A stretch of 64,000 nucleotides of DNA from Piezodorus guildinii (GCA_023052935.1 CM041293.1:180840789-180904788); one strand, 5' to 3'. Numbered from the stretch's first letter, positions 31,361-41,816 are shown. Notes: a model not told the origin generated them from the sequence alone. Made by a program: numbers and translations.

Positions 31361-32041
31361 TCATTAGATTTAAAAAATTCGTTTTACAATGGAAATTGTA
31401 TTAAATTCAATAATCATCATTACTGTAAAGACATGATAGAGATTAAGGACAAATGTATTTTAGAATTATGTAAGAATATAGAATTAAATGATTGTAAAGC
31501 TGTAGAAATAAGAACAAACCCTATAATCAAACTTATACCCACATTACACCAATATTTAACCTTTAATATTAGCAATGTAACAACTAGTGTAACAAACACA
31601 CAAATGTATCATCTACCATCTACTAGCCTCCTTAATCTTAATGAAAATGAGAAATTTGTAAATATAAATGTACCACTTTCTTATGTTGACAATGTAAATA
31701 TTCCTTTTATTTCCTATCATTCTGTTAATAATAAAACTATTGTATCAACAAATTTTACTTTTGAGGAATTACAACAAATAGACTTAAGTAATATAGAAAT
31801 AGAAGAATTAGAACCTTATGATATAACTGTATCCCAATTTATTTCTTATATATTTTATGTAATATGTTTATATCTTTTATGCTATAATCTTTATCGTCAG
31901 TATTGTAAACTGGAATTACTGTGTTCTAATCCTTCAAATGATAATCCAAGTACCCATCCTCAACCACCTGAATGTTTTGATGGCAGAGCCAGAGCTTGGT
32001 TTCAATATTTACAGAATAGACAAACCGTCCCAAATCCTTAA
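31361..32041 (+). pseudogene. env: Envelope remnant: C-terminal transmembrane part only
   Basis: Same frame as pol, directly after its stop. The first Met is at 31433 (202 codons). It is consistent with the membrane-proximal end of an errantivirus envelope: several N-glycosylation sequons (NIS, NVT, NKT, NFT at residues 45-109 from that Met), a hydrophobic span at ~136-154 and a short Cys-containing tail to 32041. The signal peptide, surface unit, cleavage site and fusion region are absent, so it could not function as an envelope. Its join to pol marks the deletion that also removed integrase. Identity as env rests on position, the sequons and the membrane span. Confidence 0.72.
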
Positions 32042-32070
32042 ATTTAGAGTTCAGTGGGCTTCACTCTCAT

Positions 32071-32081
32071 AAGGACGGAGG
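32071..32081 (+). promoter_or_regulatory. Polypurine tract
   Basis: AAGGACGGAGG abuts the 3' LTR and would prime plus-strand DNA synthesis. Confidence 0.8.
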
Positions 32082-32375
32082 AGTCACGCCACCATGAGGC
32101 CATAGTGCACCTGCAGATCACACCATATTCCTTGAATCTTATTCAGCAGTCCTATTAACCTATATATACCCTGTCCCTTCTCCCAGGGAACACACACTCA
32201 CTCTCTTCAAGTCCTCGCAGTAATTACGGTACGTAATCTATGTCAGATCTAGGATAGCCATATTGTTATTATCAAGATTGTCATTATTGTCTTTTAAAGT
32301 GTTATTATCGATATTTTGTAACTTTTGAATAAATAAAATATTTTTTTTTCAATAACGACTACGAACACCAAAATT
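32082..32375 (+). repeat. 3' LTR
   Basis: 294 bp, identical to the 5' LTR except for one base near the end (ACGACTACG here, ACGAGTACG in the 5' LTR). AATAAA at 32328-32333 is the likely polyadenylation signal. Confidence 0.95.
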
Positions 32376-32886
32376 ATATAATATTTTTTCTAAAATATAT
32401 AGCTTTCCATAGGTATATTATACATCTATGTTATTATTTTTGTGTTCAAAAACAAAAAAATTGCATTAAAAAAATATGTTTTCAGTTTTCTCCTTTGGTT
32501 GTTTATTAAATTCGTACAACTTGAATATTTAGCTGTTAATTATGAATACTGACAAGATAATATAGTTATTTTTATAGAATCTATAGAATTAAAGGTACTT
32601 TAGAGAAATAAATTTTAAAATATTGGTCTTTGATCCCTTTCGTACTATTTGAATCAGAATAAAACCTACATGATATTAAAGCCCATCAAATTTTACATCG
32701 ATATGGAGAGTCTTATCGAAATCATCAGAGCCGTTTTTGAGAATACCGTAAAAAGGTGCAAAATGCGTGGTATAAAGTTTCACTTCCGGTCAGTTGATAT
32801 TTATGAAAAAGATTTTGTAACATCTTGGGCGTATAGTTGTCCTAAATATAAATTTTCAGTTTCATAGGACTTTTCGTTTTCGCCCG

Positions 32887-33235
32887 TACTATGTTTCGGT
32901 GGCATGAAAGTGAATTAAGTAATTTACTTATATTATACATTTATATATAAAATAACACATATCATTACAGATAAAAATACACAGTGAGACATTATTATTT
33001 TCGAGAATACTGAGGTTCCGATTTACAACATAATATAACATTAATGTGCAATATGGACATGACTGCAAATTTCTTTCCTGGCTTGAACTTCTTCCGTCCG
33101 TGGCTGGACTTCCGATTCCTTTTCTGTCCGGGCTAAGACTCCCCAGGTACTCCCCTATCCCGGTACTAGTAGTGGAGGGGTCTATTTTTTCTATAGCCCT
33201 TCTATTATTCCTCACAGTATTCTCGATACATAGCA
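32887..33235. mobile_element. 349-bp insertion with short inverted ends, superfamily unknown
   Basis: Splits HINE copy D in its CGCCCGGGAGTT zone. The HINE bases CCCG are duplicated at both edges (32883-32886, 33236-33239). The ends read TACTATGTTTCG and, inverted, TGCTATGTATCG (10 of 12 match). A second inverted pair, CGAGAATACTG, lies at ~33002 and ~33215. Noncoding. It looks like a MITE with a 4-bp TSD. Confidence 0.65.
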
Positions 33236-33398
33236 CCCGGAAGTTACTACACACACACAGACCTTTTTTCGGGACTTGGTCATTTGGACTTAGGGGCCCT
33301 AAAACGTGTATTTCCGTTGAAAACTAGAATTCGAAAATTGTCATGATTGCAATACTTTCCCTTATTATATATTTCATATATAGGTAAGTGAAAGTAAA

Positions 33399-33881
33399 CA
33401 AAATTAAATATTGCATACATCATCTTTCTGTCTGCTTATAATGATTTTATAAAGGAATTTATTCCAGAAAAAATGAAAGCATTATCATAATTATAAAAAA
33501 ATAGGAAAGAATATAAAACCTTTTCTTTTGCTGGATAGCGATACTGCGGGAAGCACTGGGAAGGTAGAGGAGGGACGATATCAGCATTTTCCAAGCCATT
33601 CTCCCCGTGAGGTGAGTTAGCTATTCAGCACCTCGCTGCCCCTTCTGCTCTCCAGTCCGGAGGGTACTCCACCGAAAAGATACTTCGGCTCCTCCTATCC
33701 AGCCGGAATTCGGGAAATGATTCAGAACATTAGCATACGCTCTGCTAATGTTCTTCTATATTTTATACTCTTCGTCTTTAACAGTAATTTAAAATGTTAA
33801 TGCAATATTCTTTCATCGCGGTCAAAGAGGGGAAACGCGTGTTATTATTGAGCTGCGAAGTTACTTAGCGACTTCTATTTA
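33399..33881. other. Unassigned, GC-richer island with a perfect hairpin
   Basis: 33540-33720 is unusually GC-rich for this window and unrecognised. GAACATTAGCA at 33725-33735 pairs perfectly with TGCTAATGTTC at 33743-33753 (11-bp stem, 7-base loop). No ORF. Confidence 0.45.
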
Positions 33882-34616
33882 TTGGGTTGTTTCACATGAA
33901 ATGTCCGTTTTTATAGTTTCTGAAATAACCGAGTTTAAACTCGGTCATTTAGCAGCTGAGACCGCTAGAAATATTCGCAAGGCGTTTGGGGAAGGGAGTG
34001 TTAATGAACGGACCATTCACCGTTGGTTTGCTAAGTTTTCAGCTGGAGATACCGACTTGGAAAACTTGTCCCGAGGAAGACCTCAGTCCGTAATAGACAA
34101 CGATGTCCTCAAACACAAAGTAGAAGGAAACCCCTACCAAACAGTTAAAGGACTCTTAGCACAACTAAATGCAAGTGCATCTACCGTTTCCAGACACTTA
34201 AAGTGTATTGGGTAAGTAAAAAAGCTCGATACATGGATACCTCATTATCTCACTGAGCGGCAGCAAGTGTTTCCAAACATACCGTGCAAAAATTGAAAGA
34301 ACTGGGCTGCGAAGTGCTTCCGCACCCACCATATTCTCCCGACATGCCTCTAACAGATTACCACCTGTTCAGGAATTTAGAAAAATTCGTCAAAGGAAAA
34401 CTTTTAGAAAATGATGATCAAGTGAAAAGTGCGTTCTCAGATTTTGTTCCTCTACAAAGCTCAGATTTTTTTCAGTTCGGGGATAAGAAAGTTGGTGTCA
34501 CGTTGGGAAAAATGTGTAGAAAAAGAAGGTAAATACTTCAAATAAATTTATCTTGTTTTCATATCGTATTATTGATAAAAACCTTGAAAACGGACATTTC
34601 ATGTGACACAACCCAA
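33882..34616 (+). pseudogene. Mariner (cecropia/Hsmar1-like), internally deleted copy M4, both TIRs
   Basis: 735 bp between TA dinucleotides (33880-33881 and 34617-34618). Ends are TTGGGTTGTTTCACATG and its inverse. It has lost ~165 bp near the 5' end, including the normal start. The transposase now reads EFKLGHLAAETARNIRKAFGEGSVNERTIHRWFAKFSAG...GNPYQTVKGLLAQLNASASTVSRHLKCIG (to 34215). After a stop and frame change comes QKLKELGCEVLPHPPYSPDMPLTDYHLFRNLEKF (34284-34532). The central region with the first two catalytic aspartates is missing, as in M1, M2 and M5. Confidence 0.9.
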
Positions 34617-34639
34617 TAGAATCTCAAAGGTTAGACGTT

Positions 34640-34962
34640 TATAAAAAATATTATCTCCTTTAGTTAGATATTGAATTCATTCGATTTATATATTTACCTG
34701 TTTTGTAGAAATGCTAATCAGATGAAATGGTAAATTTCATAAAAACTACAAAATTAAAGGTAGTTTAGAGGAAGAAATTTTGAAATATTGGGATTTAAGT
34801 CCTGTCAGCATATTTCAACCAGAATGAAACGTCCAACTTTACAACGATATGCATGGTATAAAGTAGCTCTTCTGGTTAGCTGATTTTCATGAAAAAGTTG
34901 CTGTAACATCTCAGGCGTATAGTTGTCTTAAATATGAAATTTCAGTTTTATATTATTCATAC
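34640..34962 (+). mobile_element. HINE-like element, internal fragment
   Basis: Matches copy A from the TCTCCTTTAGTTAGATATTG segment through CAGGCGTATAGTTGTCTTAA. Both ends are missing and there is a ~60-bp internal gap near 34830. Confidence 0.75.
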
Positions 34963-35680
34963 GATTAGTAAATTAGGTCAGTTTCCCCCTTGAATCGTCC
35001 CGGAAGGGAACCGTAGAGGAAGAGAGAGAGGGTAAGAGAGAGAAAGTGCGAGAGAGAGTGAGAGAGGCAAAAATGAATACGAAATCAACAGAAGTAAAGA
35101 TTAATAAATTAGCGGATAAAACAAAGTTTTGATTTAAAGACACTATAAAGGCCTAACTAATTAGCTTAAGGGTGTTGGTAGAGTTAATCATACAAAACTT
35201 GATTAAAACTTCGCCTCTATCTTTCCCTTGTAGTTAACGCCCAATTAATAACTACAATTTAAAATACAATTGCCGGAGTTTAATTGGCTGCCCGCTCGGC
35301 TTTGGGGGCTCCTAAATTTATAAAAGGATTCCTTTATGTTTCTAATTTATCCAAAGCTGTATTTTCAAGTATCCTATCCCATAGCCTACATTTTCCGGTC
35401 TAAATAACGTAATTTTAGGTGAAATATTATCCTATAAAAAATACTAATAGATCTTCGATTGAAAATAAATGCGGTTCTGCGATAACTTAACCTCCCTCTG
35501 TGCCAATAACATAGGTTCATCAGTTTATAGTCTTACAACCACTTTATATTATCTTTTACGACTTATTTTATTGCATTCAGGATAATATACTGAGTTTGAC
35601 AGTGAAATAAAAATCAAACAAACAAATAGAATCTTTCCTTGTTTTCTATCTTAAACACCATTTAAAAATAATTAAAAAAA
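34963..35680. other. Unassigned; GA-rich tract at ~35012-35070
   Basis: A purine-rich (GAGA)n-like stretch, then AT-rich sequence. No ORF. Confidence 0.5.
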
Positions 35681-35787
35681 TCTGATTCTCGCAACACACG
35701 ACTTTCACTTACCTCTGTTGTCGAAATCATTTTAAGAATTATTAAAAACCACTAGAAATAAAATATTTAGGTATTTGAAAGTAAAAA

Positions 35788-36625
35788 TCTAGTCCGGGCA
35801 ACACACTACTTTCACTTACCTCCATTTGTAGCATTGATTAAATCATTTTCAAATTCAGTTAAAGAATTAATTTAATTTAATTTCTATAGAAACATGTGTT
35901 TTATTAAAAATCTATTATATTATTATCTAAAATAACCACTTAGATTTATCGGCTTTTCATCACTCTCTATTAACTTTTAAAAGCTTATGTATGAGATGAT
36001 ATTTTTTCTAAAATCTTTAGCTTTCCAACGGTATATTATACATGTATATTACTGTTATGTTTAAAAACACAAAATGTCATCAAAAAAATATTTTTTCTGT
36101 TTTCTCCTTTCGATTGGTATCGAATTCATTCAATTCATATATTTGCCAGTTTTTCATCAGTGGTAACAAGATAATATAGTAATTTTTATAGAATCCACAA
36201 AATTAAAGGTACTTTAGGGGAAGAAAATTCAAATTATCGGCATTTAAGCCCATATTAAAACCCATTCAATTTAATTTTTTTAATATAGTTTAATCAAAAT
36301 CGTCGGAAAAGTTTTTGTGAAAATCGAAAAAAATTGCAAAATGCATGGTATAAAGTGCCTCTTCTGGTAAGCTCATTTTTATGAAATAGGTTTTGTCACG
36401 TCTCGGGCGTATAGTTGTCTTTCACATGAAATTTCAGTTTCATAGGACTTTTCGTTTCCGCCCGGGAGTTACCACACACACACACACACTCAGACCTTTT
36501 TGCGGGAATTGGTTATTTGGACTCAGGGGACCCTAAAATGTGTATTTCAGTTGAAAACTGGAATTCTAAAATTTTTACGATCGCAATACATTCTCTTACT
36601 ATATATAGTAAGTGATAGTAAAAAG
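35788..36625 (+). mobile_element. HINE-like element, copy F, nested in copy E
   Basis: Complete ~838-bp copy from TCTAGTCCGGGCAACACAC to the hairpin CTTACTATATATAGTAAG and AAAAAG. It contains (CA)n at ~36474-36490. Its presence inside copy E shows at least two rounds of family activity. Confidence 0.85.
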
Positions 36626-36929
36626 GTAAAAAAATTATTTAAATCATGTTTTGATAGAAACATGTGTTCGAGGAGATAATCTGTTATATTAATATCTACT
36701 TATATCTGTTAGTTTTATCCACTTATCATTATCCCGCTTTAGTTTTTTTATGATTTCGTGTATAAAATAATATATATATTTTTTTTAATATTGGCTTTCT
36801 AACGGTATTTTAAACATGCATATTATTGTTCAAATTGCTTAAAAAATATTTGTCTCTTTTTTATTTTAGTTGGATACCGAAAATTTTATATATGTACCAA
36901 TGTTTTTATCAATGCTATAATTATATATC

Positions 36930-37115
36930 TGCCAAAAATGATAATGGTGGGACACCCTGGTGGAAGAAGGAGCAGCGGCAGACCTAGACTGCATTGGCTG
37001 CAGGACGTAGAGGAAGACCTTCGGTCGTTGGGTGTCAGCGGATGGAGAAGGCAGAATGGAGGATCGCTGAGGAGGCCAAGGTCCTGCAAGGACCATAGCG
37101 CCGATAGATAGATAG
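36930..37115 (+). mobile_element. RTE/CR1-type LINE 3' tail with 13-bp TSD
   Basis: 186-bp 5'-truncated insertion flanked by ATAATTATATATC (36917-36929, 37116-37128). It encodes the typical LINE C-terminus GRRSSGRPRLHWLQDVEEDL-RSLGVSGWRR with a frame break after it. It ends in (GATA)n. It is distinct from the LINE at 23638. Confidence 0.9.
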
Positions 37116-37407
37116 ATAATTATATATCAAAATATGTTTTTTGTTTTTTTACAAAATTAAAGTTACTTTAAGAAAAAAATATTAAATATTAAAATATCGG
37201 TATTTAAGTACTATCAGACTATTCCAGTCAGAGTGAAATCTTCATTAGATTGGGCCACACAGATCACACACACACACAGATCTTTTTGTAGAACTTGGTT
37301 ATTTTGACTCACTGGACCATCAGTTTCCTTAAAAACTGCGTTTTGAACATTTTCACGATATATTCCCACACCGTATATTTGATATATAGGAAAGTAGTGG
37401 AAGTAAT

Positions 37408-37665
37408 ATTGTCAACTCTTTCCTTGAATAGATATTTAATATCGCCGAATCCCGATATAAGCGGTCCAAATATTGTATATCTGTTGTTATATTAAAGTTA
37501 TATTGGCTGAAAAGTCCTATATGTTTAAAAGGATAAAATAAGGATTCAAATCCTATCAAACTATATTAACGTTGTCATTCGTTTTTTACTTGTTTAGCTT
37601 TAGGACACACGAGACCGTAAAACGTAATTTTCCATTGTGCATTCATATCTCCCTCACCCACTCAA

Positions 37666-37676
<11 letters not shown>
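37408..37676. other. No recognised feature
   Basis: AT-rich spacer preceding the CT microsatellite. Confidence 0.4.
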
Positions 37677-37753
<77 letters not shown>

Positions 37754-37762
37754 TCTCTCTTT
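37677..37762 (+). repeat. (CT)n microsatellite
   Basis: About 40 CT units with two C-interruptions near the 3' end. Confidence 0.95.
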
Positions 37763-37875
37763 CTGCGTCTTGAAGCATTATGCTCTCTATAAACCAGTTG
37801 TCATTTCCTATCCCTTTCCTGATATTCCTTCTACTTTATTATTCCTATTCATTATCCTTTATTATTAGCATCATT

Positions 37876-37879
<4 letters not shown>

Positions 37880-37915
<36 letters not shown>
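37880..37915 (+). repeat. Poly(T) tract
   Basis: About 36 consecutive T. Confidence 0.95.
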
Positions 37916-37917
<2 letters not shown>

Positions 37918-37924
37918 CTTCCTT

Positions 37925-38130
37925 CAGCATATTGCCCATATTTTATTTCATATTTTTCTAAAATTTAGAAAAGAAAATATGTAACAATTTTTCTGTTAAT
38001 TATAAACATAAACATTGTAAACATTAGTTGATAAGTAATTCAATTATATTTTAAATGTCACATTTGTACATAAAAAGTTTATAATTTTGTCTGTAAGAAA
38101 GGGCCTCTGGCCCTAAGACAATAAAAATCA
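37925..38130 (+). mobile_element. LINE 3' tail with terminal hairpin
   Basis: The end reads AAAGGGCCTCTGGCCCTAAG, in which GGGCC pairs with GGCCC, followed by ACAATAAAAATCAATCAATC. This hairpin-plus-AATAAA design resembles the other CR1/L2-like 3' ends here (38705-38745, 40105-40130). No coding part is recognisable. Confidence 0.55.
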
Positions 38131-38135
38131 ATCAA

Positions 38136-38136
<1 letters not shown>

Positions 38137-38208
<72 letters not shown>
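38137..38208 (+). repeat. (CT)n-(AT)n compound microsatellite
   Basis: CT tract followed by two AT tracts separated by AC. Confidence 0.95.
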
Positions 38209-38209
<1 letters not shown>

Positions 38210-38217
38210 ACGACGAG

Positions 38218-38665
38218 TTAAAGTGGTTAACCCCATATTTTCGAAGACAGTATTTCCTTGGATCATTCCTTTATCAAATCTTAAACTCCCACCATCCAAT
38301 TTTATATCTACTGTCTTCTGGTATTAAAAATCCTCAACCCATCACCAGGAAACAAGATCCCGTCTGTCCGACCTCCACACTGCTTTCCACAGAACCAAAA
38401 AATATGACTGCTCCTTTTTAGCCCTGCCCACCTTCTTATGGAATACTCTCCCTTCAAACACCCGTCATGATCCTTCCCTATCATCGTTCAAATCCCTCCT
38501 CTTTCAATACTTCCTTTCTCTTCAGTCAGATGTAAGCTAATTTTTATCATGCCAACTTATGTAAGGTGAATTTCTAGAAGTTGTAAATAGAGATGGCACT
38601 ATGGCCCTTTCTTCCTTTTTATTTTTTCATTCTTGTGTTATTTAATTGTAGTTATATAATGCTTT
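38218..38665 (+). pseudogene. CR1/L2-like LINE, RT C-terminal fragment
   Basis: Encodes ELKWLTPYFRRQYFLGSFLYQIL, then after frame breaks the segments around KYDCSFLALPTFLWNTLPSN and SFKSLLFQYFLSLQSD. This is the same C-terminal order as the copies at 14405 and 39067. Several frameshifts; nonfunctional. Confidence 0.75.
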
Positions 38666-38689
38666 TGGCCAGTTATAATTTATTATTTA

Positions 38690-40088
38690 ATAATAATAAT
38701 AATAATAATAATAAATCTTTATTTATTCTGGGACTAGTCCCTTTAGAATAACATAACAGGAAAATCAAAATAAAAACTTTAAGGTCTTAGAGTATACAAA
38801 AAGAATACAAAGAAACAATAGAAATTACAAACAATGGATTAAAAAGCAGTCTTAAATAATAATATTGAAAATTAAACTAGATAATAAACATAATAAGAAA
38901 TATGTACTTATATACAATTTTCATTAAAAAAGCATTTCAGTGTTTTTTTGTTTTTTAACAATATACTAATAATATAATAAGTGCAAAACACCAGATAACA
39001 TAAAATATAATGGGTATATAAACGCTTCTATCTGTTTTGTTATTAATTTTAATTGAAATTAGAAAACTAATTAGGATTCCTCGGAAATTGGAGGGACAGG
39101 AGATGATTGAACAGGCGAGATTTGATTGTCGGAAGAGTATTGGAGTCACGGATATTAGAAGGAATAGAGTTCCATAAGGATGAAGATCGAATTAGGAAAG
39201 ATCTGTCGAAAGCTGCAGTTCGATGGGGCATCATATACCTGTCCGAAGGCCGTGAGCGAGTGTGGCGAGAGTGGACTGAGGATTTGAAAAGAAACATATC
39301 TATTATGTAAGACGGACGGCGGGATTGGAGAACTTGGAAGAGAAAGGAAGCCAGGAAGTACTTACAACGGTAGGAAGGGTAAAGCCACTTCAACTCTTCG
39401 TAGAATCGGGTGACAGAGGTGTCCCTGGATATCCCAAAGATGAAGCGGATAAAGCAGTTGAATAATCGTTTTAGTTTTGCTTCGAGATCTCCAGAGACAC
39501 CCCCATACACCGCACAGCAGTAGTCAAAGTGGGGGAATATTAAGGAACTAACCAAAAGCCTACGGGTTTCAAAAGGAAAAAGATGACGAAGGTAATTTAG
39601 GTGTTTTAAGGTGGAAAATGTGCGACGAGAAATTTCAAAGATATGGTTTTTCCAGGATAAGGTTTGATCGAGGGTGAGTCCTAGGTTTTTAACGGTTTGG
39701 TGAAACTTTATTGGATTGTCATTGAGAAACAGTGTTGGGATTGGTGGAAGGTTTGTAAGGAGAGGATGGGATCCTATCACGATAGCTTTAGTTTTCTCTA
39801 CATTTAGTTTTAGCTTGTTGTCGGCTGCCCAAGAACTAATTCGGTTAAGATCGTCTTGCAGCTTTTCGATTGCTATTGATAGGTCCGAAGGAGCGAAGGA
39901 TTGGTAAATTTGGAAGTCATCAGCATAGATATGATATTGGGAGTGATGAATATGGAGAGGAAGGTCATTAATGTAAATAGAAAATAAAGTGGGAGACAGT
40001 GATGAGCCTTGAGGAACACCACAGGATAAAGGTAAAGTTCTGGAAGGAGGTTGTCCTGAAACTACCACATACTGCGAACGATCTGAGA
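38690..40088 (-). mobile_element. CR1/L2-like LINE, 5'-truncated within RT
   Basis: Minus strand. It is truncated at ~40088 just before a YVVVSGQ motif, open to 39067, then has a ~360-bp 3' UTR. It ends with the hairpin GGGACTAGTCCC, AATAAA and a (TTA)n tail at 38690-38712. Part of the length of a full LINE, but the best copy of this family here. Confidence 0.88.
39067..40086 (-). pseudogene. CR1/L2-like reverse transcriptase, C-terminal two-thirds, open frame
   Basis: About 335 uninterrupted codons. RT motif B: CGVPQGSSLSPTLFSIYINDLP. Catalytic motif C: IYADDFQIY. Then ISSWAADNKLKLNVEKTKAI, VKNLGLTLDQTLSWKNHI, the thumb SSLIFPHFDYCCAVYG, RFIFGISRD, ELKWLYPSYRCKYFLASFLF, and the closing PHRTAAFDRSFLIRSSSLWNSIPSNIR and SRLFNHLLSL. 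The endonuclease and the N-terminal RT (motifs 0-A) are missing by 5' truncation, so it is inactive although open. I place it in the CR1/L2 side of the Jockey superfamily from motif style; the exact clade is unsettled. Confidence 0.85.
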
Positions 40089-40099
40089 TTTAGTTCATA

Positions 40100-40165
40100 A
40101 TTCTTATTCTTAAGGGACATTGTCCCAGAATAATGTTTTTTTTTTCTATTCTATTCTATATATAA
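40100..40165 (+). mobile_element. LINE 3' end fragment with hairpin
   Basis: AAGGGACATTGTCCCAGAATAA carries the hairpin GGGAC/GTCCC and matches the 3' end of the 38690 element. A truncated tail with no coding part. Confidence 0.55.
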
Positions 40166-40924
40166 AATCATACAATTGTCTATCTCAATAGTTTATATAA
40201 TATTGTATTTACTGTTATTGTGATTGTATTTCTTTTGTATATTTTTGCCCTGATGATGAACCACAATAGCTTACGATACATTTCATATATGTGTAAGTGA
40301 AAGAAAAAAAAAAAACTGGAATAAGGTTTTGATAAAGAATGGAATAGATATTCTGGCCAAAGACAACAGTTGACGAAGAGAATTGAATTCCAAAACGCTG
40401 CTAACACCTTCACAACCTGAAGGGTGAAGAAGTTTAGGTGTCGCTCCAAATCCCACAACTTCTCAGGAACCGTCAGTTAGTCCAAGGACTTGGCCAAACT
40501 TCGCCGACCGCCGGCTGCTTCACGTCTTGGGCTTTACCTGCTAAGTATGTAGCTGTCGAGGGTCCTTTCCGAAATAATTCCATTCAATCGCTAGTTACAA
40601 ACTTCATGTTGAACTAAAAAAAACTTATGCTGACTTTGGGGTTTATTAATTTCAATAGTTAACCTTTGTAACGTTCTTCCCCACCTGAATTATAAAAATA
40701 GAAATTTTATCCATAACTCAGTTATGCCTGAAGATAGAAAAAAAATATGTAAAGCGTTTTAGACTCAGTAAAGAGAAATTAAAAAAATGATACATACACG
40801 TATATACAAGTCACAAATTATAGGAGATTTAAATCCCCAAAACTCAGTATGATATGATATTTTCCAGATATATTCACCTCGATAAACAATGAAAAAAAAA
40901 GTAATCTTATATGATGGCACCCGG
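40166..40924. other. Unassigned; contains inverted copy of the 13.5-kb repeat
   Basis: 40700-40745 (CATAACTCAGTTATGCCTGA) is the inverse of the tandem unit at 13525-13860. Around 40245-40300, CTGATGATGAACC and GTGTAAGTGAAAG recall hairpin-repeat and HINE end motifs respectively. No ORF. Confidence 0.4.
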
Positions 40925-41215
40925 GACTGTTATACAAACTCCGTAAATTCTTTCCTCCTACATACTTCCTAATCATCCAGTCCTACCTCTCTGAAAGATC
41001 CTTCAAAATAAACCATTCCTCATAGTTCCTATTCATCTCTTTTCAGCCAGTCTGCTGGGGTTCCTCAAGGCAGTATCATAGGACCCATTCTTTACACAGT
41101 CTATACAGCTGATATCCCAACCCATCCTAACACCTTCCTTTCTACCTATGCCGATGACACTTGCGTGTTATCGGATCTTCAAAATCTACCAGATTCTTGG
41201 GGTCTGTTTCATTAA
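40925..41215 (+). pseudogene. Jockey-like RT fragment (motifs B-C)
   Basis: Two frames together give LYKLRKFFPPTYFLIIQSYLSERSFKI, then the GVPQGSIIGPILYTVYTADIP motif and the catalytic YADDT. These align with residues ~590-675 of the intact Jockey ORF2. Frameshift and stops near 41025. An isolated fragment. Confidence 0.78.
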
Positions 41216-41345
41216 TCAATGATCTAAGTTCGAAAATATAATTTAATAAGCATTTTAAACTGTTCTTATTCACTCCACAATGGGAACACAATAACATTTT
41301 CAATGTCGTTCCTATTCACCCCTGCTGTGGTGTGAATGGGAACAG

Positions 41346-41440
<95 letters not shown>
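41346..41440 (+). repeat. (TA)n microsatellite
   Basis: About 47 uninterrupted TA units. Confidence 0.97.
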
Positions 41441-41443
<3 letters not shown>

Positions 41444-41816
41444 TTTCAAAAGCTACTGTTCAAAAACACACCTAGTAAATATGTCACAGAAGGAATAAGG
41501 ACCTAAGATTTAATTTATTGTTCAATTAATTCATATAAAAAATAAATTTGTTATATTGCTGAAGATACATAGAGGAACACATCCCATTCACCCGATTTTA
41601 CTGTACATTATACAATGCACTTTGCGCATTTTCTGAAATCGGTCCTAAAGATTTTGATTAAACTCGTTCATAGATGTAATATTGTTCCAGAATAAAGTTT
41701 CTTTTCTATTATAATACTTAAAAGGCTTTAAAATCATGTAGGTTTTTGGTCTGGTTAATTTAGTCTAACTGGGATTAAATATGGATATTTTAAATTTTCT
41801 TTCTCTAAAGTATCTT

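Larger units (their letters stand above)
26925..32375 (+). mobile_element. Gypsy/errantivirus-type LTR element, complete ends but integrase and most of env deleted
   Basis: A 5451-bp element with two 294-bp LTRs that differ at one position (G at 27201+ region, C in the 3' LTR). It has a tRNA-Lys-type PBS, gag, a gag-pol -1 shift site, pol and a polypurine tract. LTRs start AGTCACG and end AAAATT, the AGT...ATT end type known from the 17.6/297/gypsy group. Pol stops after the RNase H and linker region. The next frame is the C-terminal end of an envelope protein, so integrase (HHCC and DDE domains) and the start of env are missing. It lies inside HINE copy D. The flanks are A/T only, so a 4-bp TSD could not be fixed. 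Near-identical LTRs imply recent insertion despite the missing integrase. Confidence 0.93.
26700..33398 (+). mobile_element. HINE-like element, copy D, split by a Gypsy element and a MITE
   Basis: The 5' part (26700-26924) begins TCTAGTGCGCGCAACACACG-ACTTTCACT. The 3' part resumes at 32376 with ATATAATATTTTTTCTAAAA and ends at ~33398 with the hairpin ACTTTCCCTTATTA...GGTAAGTGAAAGT. It has a longer loop than copy A, shared with the copy ending at 63757. It is interrupted by the Gypsy element (26925-32375) and by a 349-bp insertion (32887-33235). Confidence 0.85.
35681..37407 (+). mobile_element. HINE-like element, copy E, host of a nested HINE and a LINE tail
   Basis: The 5' end (35681-~35787) is TCTGATTCTCGCAACACACG-ACTTTCACTTAC. 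The interior resumes at ~36626, runs to TATATTTGATATATAGGAAAG (~37407) and is degraded at the hairpin. It carries HINE copy F (35788-36625) and a truncated LINE (36930-37115). GTAAAAA occurs on both sides of copy F. Confidence 0.8.

Noticed and set aside
32928..33327. Overlapping ~100-codon frames on both strands
   Set aside because: They cross the edge between a MITE-like insertion and HINE sequence; no conserved content.
37572..37868. 98-codon open frame rich in Ser-Leu
   Set aside because: Produced by the (CT)n microsatellite.
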